Source: Bdellovibrio sp.
GTDB taxonomy: Bacteria; Bdellovibrionota; Bdellovibrionia; Bdellovibrionales; Bdellovibrionaceae
DNA length: 11,835 bases
Reading direction: 5' to 3'
NCBI GenBank assembly: GCA_003176075.1
Contig: PSRN01000022.1
Span: 1 to 11,835 of the forward strand
Position 1 is the stretch's first letter. Each line of letters opens with the position of its first letter. Shown piece after piece: positions 6,425 to 11,835 of this stretch. A model generated the notes under the pieces. The model was not told where the DNA came from, did no database searches, and saw only the letters and a program-made list of their open reading frames with translations. The position numbers and the translations under genes were made by a program.

Positions 6425-6943
6425 TCAATGGGATGCCTCGTTGGGACCTCGGGTAAATCTCATGATCTCTGTCGCTAATTTTGGAAATTCCAGCAGCAGC
6501 CGATCGCGGTCACCCGCCTCAAAATCTTGAAACTCAAAACCGGGTGAAACTGTCGTTCCCATAAGCGACCAACTGCCACCTGCCCGCAAACGCATCCCCT
6601 GCCATGTTCCTGAGGGAACAACAATCAGTGGTGATTGACCGGCGCTGAGGTCGCATCCAAGAACGTATTTTTTTAAAAGCCCGTTTGTACTGATCTGAAT
6701 CATTTCCGCCGGATCGCCACTATAGAAGTGATATACTTCATCGCTCTTGACCCGATGGAGGACTGAGAAACTGTTAGGGGTCAGCATATAATAGATCGCT
6801 GTGGACATGTTTCGCGTGCCACCATCAAGACCAACTGAATCCGCTGGAATCGCGATCCGACTCCGATACACTTCACGGTAATAACCGCCTTCTTCCGGAA
6901 GCGGTTTAAGCCCCAGAATTTCCATGACTTGTTTTTCCGTCAT
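6425..6943 (-). CDS. Cupin_5 (DUF985) family protein
   Basis: A 172-residue single-domain cupin of the DUF985/cupin_5 family, near the usual family length. Landmarks: LPEEGGYYREVYRS (15-28), TAIYYMLTP (48-56), HRVKSDEVYHFYSG (63-76, with H63, E69 and H72 as likely metal ligands), VVPSGTWQG (108-116) and TTVSPGFEFQDFEAG (130-144). Related structures are small beta-barrel proteins with sugar-epimerase or isomerase-like folds, but no reaction is firmly known. ATG 6943 is chosen because GGAGGG (6953-6958 on the minus strand) lies nine bases upstream; the in-frame TTG at 6949 would be too close. The ATG overlaps the stop of a short upstream frame (ATGA). Confidence 0.9.
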   Translation of the reverse strand: MTEKQVMEILGLKPLPEEGGYYREVYRSRIAIPADSVGLDGGTRNMSTAIYYMLTPNSFSVLHRVKSDEVYHFYSGDPAEMIQISTNGLLKKYVLGCDLSAGQSPLIVVPSGTWQGMRLRAGGSWSLMGTTVSPGFEFQDFEAGDRDRLLLEFPKLATEIMRFTRGPNEASH

Positions 6944-7075
6944 TGCCAATGACCCTCCAAATTCCCGACAAAAAGGGCTCGATTTACCACCGGGGTTGCA
7001 CGCTTGTCCAGATCAACCAGCTCATCTGATGAATAAACTACAGGCACTGGCAGAGCCAAGCGCGGGCGGCCGCGC
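6940..7075 (-). pseudogene. Possible gene-end scar overlapping cupin start
   Basis: On the minus strand about 45 codons read RPRLALPVPVVYSSDELVDL and continue to a TGA at 6940-6942 that shares two bases with the cupin ATG. Composition and codon use look protein-like, and a four-base stop/start overlap is typical of coupled genes. The same frame is open up to an ATG at 7128, but that part runs through the TIG fragment in another frame. I do not recognise it. It may be the 3' end of a lost gene that once preceded the cupin gene. Confidence 0.35.
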
Positions 7076-7104
7076 TCATGGAGTGTAAGTAAAGAGCGCG
7101 GGCG
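7059..7104. repeat. Ten-base direct repeat bracketing the end of the TIG scar
   Basis: AGCGCGGGCG occurs at 7059-7068 and 7095-7104, with the TIG stop codon (7076-7078) between. Short direct repeats at a junction between unrelated fragments are often footprints of illegitimate recombination. The sequence is GC-rich, so chance is possible. Confidence 0.4.
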
Positions 7105-7225
7105 TTGTGGCGATAAGACCTCCACCATAGGCCGAAACGTTCACCGCGCCGGTTGAACTATTCGCTGGCAAGGTGCAGGTGACCGTGGTGTCGGAAACGA
7201 GGCTGAAGTTCGTACAGACGTTATT
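7076..7225 (-). pseudogene. C-terminal remnant of an IPT/TIG-domain surface protein
   Basis: The minus-strand frame reads about 49 residues, including VCTNFSLVSDTTVTCTLPAN and GAVNVSAYGGG, and ends FTYTP then TGA. This is the last two thirds of an IPT/TIG immunoglobulin-like domain, found at the C-terminus of large cell-surface or exported proteins. Nothing upstream in the frame continues the domain. It begins about eight bases after the stop of the GNAT gene, and the nominal ATG at 7309 is inside that gene in another frame. So it is a scar of a larger deleted gene. Confidence 0.72.
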
Positions 7226-7232
7226 GGGATAC

Positions 7233-7769
7233 TTATGTTTGTGACCAGTTTTTTTTCGCAATCTGAAAAACAACGAAAGGGTCCGTCCTTTCAACGACGG
7301 GAGTTTCACTCAGGTCAGTCACCAATAGCCCGCCAATCTTGGTCATCGCTTTTCGTGATCGAAGGTTGTCCCGTCCAACGACGAAGTAAGCGGTCTCAAC
7401 GTGCTGGAACGCATAGTTCAGCATGAGTGTCTTCAACTCGCGATTGTGATCTCCGCCCCAGTGGTCGCGCGTGAGAAAACTATAGCCGATCTCGACTGAG
7501 GATGTTTGGGGATTGTAGCTGGTGTAGCGGGAGCTTCCGATGATCTTTCCGGATTTCAAGTCGAGGACCGCAAGTGCGCCTCTCGACTCGATTCCAGAGC
7601 GGAAGTACGCCTCGAACCTTTCGCGGGTATAGCGAAGACGATCAGGATGCACCTCCCAGATCAATGGATCCGACGCAGCGGCAAATAGAGCGTCGAAGTC
7701 GCTTTCGGCGAGAGGCCGCAGGCGAAGTGAAGTTCCGGAGAGATGGGGTTGCCAGTTCACGCTCGTCAC
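7233..7769 (-). CDS. RimL/RimJ-like GNAT N-acetyltransferase
   Basis: A 178-residue cytoplasmic acetyltransferase of the Acetyltransf_3 type. It has the start LSGTSLRLRPLAESDFDALF (10-29), the strand GALAVLDLKSGKIIGSSRY, then VEIGYSFLTRDHWG as the characteristic E-I-G-Y segment leading to the acetyl-CoA loop, and NLRSRKAMTKIGG, the conserved asparagine-rich helix near the end. The R-G-x-G loop is altered to DHWGGDHNRE, as in several relatives, where the T-L-M-L helix follows. Some family members modify ribosomal proteins or antibiotics; this one's substrate is unknown. The start is a GTG at 7769 without a strong ribosome site. It is divergent from the ATPase gene across 58 bases, and its stop abuts the TIG scar. 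Confidence 0.9.
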   Translation of the reverse strand: MTSVNWQPHLSGTSLRLRPLAESDFDALFAAASDPLIWEVHPDRLRYTRERFEAYFRSGIESRGALAVLDLKSGKIIGSSRYTSYNPQTSSVEIGYSFLTRDHWGGDHNRELKTLMLNYAFQHVETAYFVVGRDNLRSRKAMTKIGGLLVTDLSETPVVERTDPFVVFQIAKKNWSQT

Positions 7770-7790
7770 AGCAAGTATTTGCGTACGGCA

Positions 7791-7819
7791 TTGACCAAAT
7801 TAAGGCAACACTTTAAAAT
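7791..7819 (+). promoter_or_regulatory. Sigma70-like promoter of the ATPase gene
   Basis: TTGACC at 7791-7796, a 17-base spacer and TAAAAT at 7814-7819 are near consensus (five of six each). Transcription would start about 7826, and the ATG is at 7828, so the mRNA would have almost no leader. There is no Shine-Dalgarno sequence. Confidence 0.65.
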
Positions 7820-7827
7820 AGCCAAGC

Positions 7828-9015
7828 ATGTGGATTAAAAGGGATTTAATGAAATACTTGAGTCAACCCTCATTGCCTGTACAGGTGTTGACTGGTCCAC
7901 GTCAGGGAGGAAAAAGCACCCTATTTCACCACCTGGAAGGAGCACGATTCAATGAGGTCTCATTGGATGATTTGCAGGCCAGGCGGCTTGCCGAGGCCGA
8001 TCCTGCTTTTTTTCTGAAGCAAAATACCTCTCCACTCTTTATCGATGAGGCTCCTTATGCCCCAAACCTTTTTCCACAGATCAAACTCGAAGTGGACTTG
8101 GCGAGGCGGCGACCCGAAAAACGAGGGGTTATGTTTCGATTGACTGGCTCTAATCAGCTCTTGATTGACCGGAATGTTAAAGAAAGTTTGGCTCGAGCCA
8201 ATTATTTCCGACTGCATCCTCTTTCAGTTCATGAGGTTTGCTCTGCCAACCTTTCAGTTGAGGTACAAGACATGCTTTTCAGTGGCGGCTGGCCTGAATT
8301 ATATGCCAACCCTGAAATTTCGACGATCATGTATCTAAATGATTACATCCAAACTTACGTTGAGAAGGACTTCGCGCTATTGGCTGGGATCGAAAAACTC
8401 GGGGCCTTTCAGACGGTTCTTGGTTTGCTTGCGGCTAGAACCGGTCAGCTTTTGAATTTTAAAGACGTAGCCAGGGACGCCGGCATTTCGTCCGTCACCG
8501 TTAAAGATTGGGTTTTGCTTCTGGAGCGAAATGGTCTTTGTGGACTCCTCAGGCCATTTTGGACCAACCTGAATAAACGCCTTATTAAAACGCCCAAGTT
8601 TTATTTTCTGGATACCGGGCTTGCTTGCCGCCTTCAGGGACATCAAGCGGCACCTTCAATGATGAAGAGTCCCCAGATCGGCCAACTCTTTGAAACTCTT
8701 GTTTTGAGCGAGATCATCAAAACCAGAGATCATCATGCGCGAACATGGCAGCCTTTCTTTTGGCGCACAAAAGAAAAGGAGGAATATGATTTTATTATTG
8801 TGAGCGGCGACAGGTCGGTTGTGCTGGATGCACGGCTTGCGATTCATGCGGCTCAGCCGATAGGTTTATCTCCCGCATTGAAGAAAGCCCTGGGCGGAAA
8901 AAAGATCGGATTGGGAGTTGTTACCTATGGTGGTAAGAAAATTCTTTTGAACAGGGATTGTTGGCAAATTCCCATCCACGATCTTTCCGCTTTCCTGATT
9001 GACTCCCTGGGATGA
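7828..9015 (+). CDS. AAA_14/DUF4143 family ATPase
   Basis: A 395-residue protein of the widespread family of ATP-binding proteins with an AAA_14 core and DUF4143 tail. Visible elements: Walker A GPRQGGKST (23-31), Walker B LFIDEA (70-75), sensor LTGSNQ (105-110), LHPLSVHE (129-136), FSGGWPELY (141-149), YVEKD (157-161), a winged helix around 202-238, KFYFLDTGLA (257-266) and GQLFETLVLSEII (285-297). The C-terminal nuclease-like part has FWRTKEKEEYDF (311-322), but the usual E-x-K strand is LDARL (333-337), so lysine is replaced by arginine and glutamate by aspartate. The biological role of the family is not settled; mobile-element and toxin-antitoxin-like roles have been suggested. ATG 7828 fits the usual family start and the promoter just upstream. 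Confidence 0.92.
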   Translation: MWIKRDLMKYLSQPSLPVQVLTGPRQGGKSTLFHHLEGARFNEVSLDDLQARRLAEADPAFFLKQNTSPLFIDEAPYAPNLFPQIKLEVDLARRRPEKRGVMFRLTGSNQLLIDRNVKESLARANYFRLHPLSVHEVCSANLSVEVQDMLFSGGWPELYANPEISTIMYLNDYIQTYVEKDFALLAGIEKLGAFQTVLGLLAARTGQLLNFKDVARDAGISSVTVKDWVLLLERNGLCGLLRPFWTNLNKRLIKTPKFYFLDTGLACRLQGHQAAPSMMKSPQIGQLFETLVLSEIIKTRDHHARTWQPFFWRTKEKEEYDFIIVSGDRSVVLDARLAIHAAQPIGLSPALKKALGGKKIGLGVVTYGGKKILLNRDCWQIPIHDLSAFLIDSLG

Positions 9016-9051
9016 CGGCCACGTTGGCATAGGAACCAGAGTGAACAAACT

Positions 9052-9092
9052 GTAAAAAGTGGATTTTACTCCATTTTACTCATGAGTATAAT
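9052..9092 (+). promoter_or_regulatory. Strong promoter with phased operator-like repeats
   Basis: TATAAT at 9087-9092 is a perfect -10 element; TTTACT at 9065-9070 is a four-of-six -35 with a 16-base spacer. ATTTTACTC is repeated at 9063-9071 and 9073-9081, exactly ten bases apart, and GTAAAA at 9052-9057 is inverted to TTTTAC at 9064-9069. Repeats one helical turn apart across the -35 suggest a repressor site. The predicted transcription start falls on the ATG at 9099. Confidence 0.6.
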
Positions 9093-9098
9093 GGACAT

Positions 9099-10023
9099 AT
9101 GTCTAAATTGCCGACAAAAGCGAAAGTGGACACGGTGTATGACTTTTTTGCAGCCCTGGGGTTGGTTTCGGTTTAAGCGACGCAGTCGATTTGCCTGCAT
9201 TGTTGCCCTTGGAATCGGCTATTTGGGATCGCCAGTAATCGCGGCACCTGTCTTTCCTTGGCTGGAAAAGGCTGTCAGGATCAACTGGCGTGTTGGTAGT
9301 CTCATGTCAGAAGGTGAACGGCGGTTTTTCTCCGTTGCGGATGGATAATGAATTGCTTGGCCTTCGATCTGTTAGCTCAACATTTGAAAACCTCGCCAAT
9401 GACATTAACGCCAATTGGGCTAGCTATATGCGAGGACTTCCACCTCGTCGGGCAGCGACAATAGCGGATGCTCTTGCGGAAGGGGTGAGGACGTCTTTCA
9501 CATAACAAGAAAACCGACGGTTGCTGAATACCTAGCTGCCTCACAGAACTGGCCCGGGGAACTGGGACTTATTAAATTGCATGGATCTTGGTTCTTATCG
9601 ATCAACAATGGCGCCATTACGAATTGGGGTGGCGCAGAAGCAGTCCCTTTCACCAAGTTTTGAGACCTCTTACTTCCCGACATTGTTGACGACGCCGAGC
9701 TGGATATTCACAGCCAACCGGACAGCCCGGATCCCAGTTCCAGTTATCCCTCGGACAATGATATTACTGCCCTGATGAGAAAGTCCAAACCAATGTATAT
9801 TGCCACCCGCAGGCGTATTTCCCAACTCAACAGACCAATACTTCCACCGGGCCCTCAAAGAACGGGGTCAGAAATCTGGAACGCTTGGCTGATGCAAGAG
9901 TTTGGCCCGATCGAAGGAATTCTTGAGAACCAGAATCATCTTTTGGGGCTGAAGTTCCAATATTTCAAGCAGGTGTTTGGCCGTCGTTTTTTGTATGACG
10001 AAGAGCTGGACAATCTTTTTTAG
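9099..10023 (+). pseudogene. Decayed gene with several frameshifts and a stop
   Basis: No single frame spans this region, but protein-like stretches follow each other: 9099-9176 (MSKLPTKAKVDTV... to TAA); either SDAVDLPALLPLESAIWDRQ (second frame, about 9178-9238) or a signal-peptide-like RFACIVALGIGYLGSPVIAA (first frame, 9190-9249) and on to 9348; 9342-9484 (MDNELLGLRSVSSTFENLAN onward); then 9484-10023 in the first frame, broken by one TGA at 9661-9663. The step at 9484 is restored by one more G in the run 9482-9485, giving ALAEG-GEDVFHITRKP. The last part ends EFGPIEGILENQNHLLGLKF and a TAG at 10021-10023. I do not recognise the protein. Low sequence quality or real decay could both explain it; the several shifts favour decay. 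Confidence 0.5.
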
Positions 10024-10165
10024 ACAAGGGTCGGCAAGTTTGCAGCCATTCCAACCCGATTACTTGCACCCACGAGTAAAGTTCTTTTCATTTCGGTTCC
10101 ATTCGACTATGTAGGGAAGGCCTGTTCGACACATTTTCAATACCTTGAATTGAGGAGCCTAACGC

Positions 10166-10645
10166 ATGAAGAATGCAATTTGCAGTTTCCTATCCCTCTT
10201 TGTTTCCCTGACGCTTGCGGGCTGTGGTGCCGGCGGCGGAAAAGCCCAAGAAGGCAACCTTCCGACTTACACTGAATCCGAATTTCTTGCAGATGTCACC
10301 AATTTGAATGCGACCGAAAAGAGCTTGGAAGGCGTGGGCCTTAAATTCGAATCGGAAATGAAGTACGAAAACGGTCTGCAAACTAATACGATCTCTTGGG
10401 ACTCGCAATTCATGCGGAACTATTTTGCCGGTCATCCCTACGCCACCCAGAAGGATATGGTTCCTGCTCTCGAAAACTACGTAAAAGTGGCAAATGCATA
10501 CGTTAAAAAGTACGGGCCTCCATTCAATCTAAAGAAGAACGATGGCGCCGTCGAAGCGAAGCAACTTTTTGAATCCACCAAGACCGACATCGATTTAAAG
10601 GTCGGAGTTGCGAATCGCACAGTTCAGAAGCTCAAGTCGCCATAG
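10166..10645 (+). CDS. Lipoprotein, unknown function
   Basis: A 159-residue predicted lipoprotein. Residues 1-19 form a signal peptide (MKNAICSFLSLFVSLTLAG) with perfect lipobox LAGC and lipidated C20, followed by a flexible GAGGGKAQEG linker. The mature domain is helical and charged (TNLNATEKSLEGVGLKFESE; MVPALENYVKVANAYVKKYG) with no domain I recognise and no further cysteine, so no disulfides. GAGGAG (10152-10157) lies eight bases before ATG 10166, the best ribosome site in the right half. It is a single-gene unit by spacing. It should sit on the periplasmic face of a membrane. Confidence 0.87.
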   Translation: MKNAICSFLSLFVSLTLAGCGAGGGKAQEGNLPTYTESEFLADVTNLNATEKSLEGVGLKFESEMKYENGLQTNTISWDSQFMRNYFAGHPYATQKDMVPALENYVKVANAYVKKYGPPFNLKKNDGAVEAKQLFESTKTDIDLKVGVANRTVQKLKSP

Positions 10646-10774
10646 GATTTTTCAGGCCGCGCTGACTCATTTGCCCGAGAGATTTCAACCCAGACCCAGA
10701 AATTTCGGCGTTAACGCTGGTGCGCATCAGATAAGCAGCCTTATTTCCGTGGCGTAGGGAGGCATCACAAAGCT

Positions 10775-11026
10775 ATCAGTACGTACGCCTCCCCAAAGGA
10801 TCGCTTTGAGGAAATTAAGGCCGCTAGGGAACGAGAGAAGAAGGAAGCCCGATTCACGGTCCGGCTGAGTCATTCTGATTTTGATGGGCTTAAACAAATT
10901 GCCGATCGCATGGGTCTTGGATACCAGACTCTTCTAGTGTCGATTATCCATCAATACGTCAATGGCTCGCTTATTTCGAAAGAGGAAGTTGAGCGAATTC
11001 TGCGTGCCGCAGCGAAGGCCGGTTGA
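10775..11026 (+). CDS. CopG/BrnA-like ribbon-helix-helix antitoxin, start codon lacking
   Basis: The frame reads STYASPKDRFEEIKAAREREK and then RFTVRLSHSDFDGLKQIADR followed by MGLGYQTLLVSIIHQYVNG, ending at TGA 11024-11026. The strand FTVRLS, two helices and the Y-Q-T-L-L turn are typical of CopG-type antitoxins of type II systems, which bind their own operator. No ATG, GTG or TTG exists in frame upstream before a stop at about 10711. ATC at 10775 stands where an ATG would be expected (ATC AGT ACG), twelve bases after AGGGAGG (10756-10762), so the listed start is a guess of about 83 codons. A lost start or a rare non-ATG start are the alternatives. No toxin gene is next to it: a lipoprotein lies upstream and nothing recognisable lies downstream. 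Confidence 0.6.
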   Translation: MSTYASPKDRFEEIKAAREREKKEARFTVRLSHSDFDGLKQIADRMGLGYQTLLVSIIHQYVNGSLISKEEVERILRAAAKAG

Positions 11027-11395
11027 TATTAACAACGCCAATGCGTTTGAGAATGAGGGATACGGTTTCGCTCTTTGAGGAGCAACCGCCCTTCAAATGT
11101 TCGGAACTGAAGTTAAGAATTGTTAAATTTAGAATTTAGTAGAGAAATATTTTATTTTCCCCATATCCCGGCGCGCCTAAGAAACTAGATCAGCATTGCC
11201 ACAAAGTTTATGTTAGTTGTGGAGTAGTGGCGAAGAGAATACGGCAACGCATCCAGCTCGTAATGTCCAGACCTACCTCACGGACCCAACGACCTTACCG
11301 AAAAGTAAAGTTCGAAACATCTCAAACTGCATGCGCAAATTGCGTATGCACGGACCTATGAGGAGCAGTGGGCGGCAACGTTCATTGATTTTATA
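11027..11395. other. Gene-poor stretch upstream of hemolysin III gene
   Basis: These 369 bases carry only short frames (a 32-codon one from 11040 and others under 35 codons) with no ribosome site or recognisable product. An AT-rich core lies at about 11115-11160. CCACAA (11199-11204) and TTGTGG (11217-11222) can pair across a 12-base loop. The most striking element is the palindrome at 11328-11350. TATAAT at 11392-11397 overlaps the next start codon and has no -35 partner. Confidence 0.5.
11328..11350. promoter_or_regulatory. 23-base near-perfect palindrome, operator-like
   Basis: TGCATGCGCAA (11328-11338) and TTGCGTATGCA (11340-11350) are inverted copies around one central A with a single mismatched pair. 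It lies 45 bases before the hemolysin III gene and looks like a site for a dimeric regulator. Which protein binds it cannot be read. Confidence 0.5.
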
Positions 11396-11835
11396 ATGTT
11401 GCGTTTTATGAAAAATACGATTGCAGCACAGATCCATTTGTTGGGACTGATCGCCGCCGTGGTTGGTTTAATTATTCTTCTGAGAGTCGCTCGATTGAAT
11501 CCTGATTTTTCCCATTTTTGGGCCTGTCTGATTTTTGGGTCGACCGGAATTCTCGTCTTTGCGGCAAGCACGGTTTATCATTTCATGAAGGATGGTTTTC
11601 GTGTTTCCCAAAAGCTTGAAAACCTCTTGGAGGATCTGGATCATTTCGCGATTTATTTGTTCATTGCTGGCACCTATACCCCCTTTATCCTTAATGCCGT
11701 GTCTCCTCCTGGGAGTCATGTTCTTCTGTGGGTGATTTGGTTGATTGGCTTAGGTGGTATTTGTTTTGCCACTACACATCTAAGAAACCAGAGAGGCGCC
11801 TCCTTGGTTGACAAAAAACCAAATAACCAAGGAGT
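11396..11835 (+). CDS. Hemolysin III (TrhA/YqfA) family membrane protein, partial
   Basis: The frame is open from ATG 11396 to the right edge, 146 complete codons. Family landmarks: a first membrane helix IHLLGLIAAVVGLIILL (13-29), a second ending GILVFAASTVYHF (51-63, with the conserved S-x(3)-H, here S58 and H62), LDHFAIYLFIAGTYTPFIL (81-99, with D82-H83 and the A-G-T-Y-T-P signature), and a further helix at 110-125. Proteins of this family are seven-helix integral membrane proteins related to PAQR receptors; a zinc-binding hydrolase-like site is proposed, and bacterial members affect membrane energetics. The final H-x3-H is outside the window. ATG 11408 (MKNT) is an alternative start; neither has a good ribosome site. 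Confidence 0.88.
   Translation, partial: MLRFMKNTIAAQIHLLGLIAAVVGLIILLRVARLNPDFSHFWACLIFGSTGILVFAASTVYHFMKDGFRVSQKLENLLEDLDHFAIYLFIAGTYTPFILNAVSPPGSHVLLWVIWLIGLGGICFATTHLRNQRGASLVDKKPNNQG

Noticed and set aside
9484..9660. SIR2-like reading suggested by the tetrapeptide K-L-H-G in the decayed gene
   Set aside because: One short motif is not enough. No other SIR2 landmark (G-A-G, T-N-x-D) can be seen in the readable frames.
7828..11026. ATPase, decayed gene and antitoxin as one defence or toxin-antitoxin system
   Set aside because: The genes are separated by a lipoprotein gene and by independent promoters, and two of the parts are broken. Nothing in the sequence ties them together.
1..11835. 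CRISPR array, tRNA or rRNA genes
   Set aside because: No regularly spaced repeats with unique spacers, no cloverleaf with T-arm and acceptor pairing, and no rRNA-like sequence were seen.

Overview
The window comes from a Gram-negative bacterium. It has two lipoprotein signal peptides, several other exported proteins and a mid-range base composition. The mix of secreted muramidase, small lipoproteins, many acetyltransferases and LysR regulators would fit Bdellovibrionota or a related proteobacterium. No single gene proves that, so the taxonomy is an inference. The region looks like accessory chromosome: mostly single-gene units on alternating strands, separated by palindromic repeats and gene scars.

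Layout. 1-660 (-) is a LysR regulator cut by the left edge, divergent from a secreted GH25 muramidase at 748-1692 (+). A 41-base repeat forms the 3' end of the muramidase gene and recurs exactly at 2587-2627. Between the copies lies a gene for a small exported protein with six cysteines (1806-2333, -). A second LysR regulator (2677-3612, -) faces a GNAT acetyltransferase that probably has a signal peptide (3751-4509, +). Convergent to it is a likely two-gene unit: a four-helix membrane protein (5437-5841, -) and a tandem GNAT protein (4533-5429, -). Nested palindromes resembling REP elements lie at 3708-3751 and 5880-5926, on either side of this acetyltransferase block.

From 5980 come a lipoprotein (+), a cupin_5/DUF985 protein (6425-6943, -), two gene scars (6940-7075 and 7076-7225, the second the end of an IPT/TIG domain) and a RimL-like GNAT (7233-7769, -). 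Divergent from that GNAT is an AAA_14/DUF4143 ATPase (7828-9015, +), whose near-consensus promoter predicts an almost leaderless mRNA. A second strong promoter with helically phased repeats (9052-9092) leads into a decayed gene (9099-10023) that is readable only across several frames. The right end has a well-formed lipoprotein gene (10166-10645), a CopG-like ribbon-helix-helix antitoxin with no normal start codon and no toxin partner (10775-11026), a gene-poor stretch with a strong palindrome, and the start of a hemolysin III family membrane protein (11396 to the right edge).

The genes do not form one pathway. The clearest themes are repeat-bounded cassettes, three GNAT genes within 4.1 kb, and decay products (TIG tail, frameshifted gene, orphan antitoxin) consistent with repeated gain and loss. 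I see no complete undescribed defence or metabolic system. The most unusual items are the repeat-bounded segments and the strongly promoted but broken locus after the ATPase.
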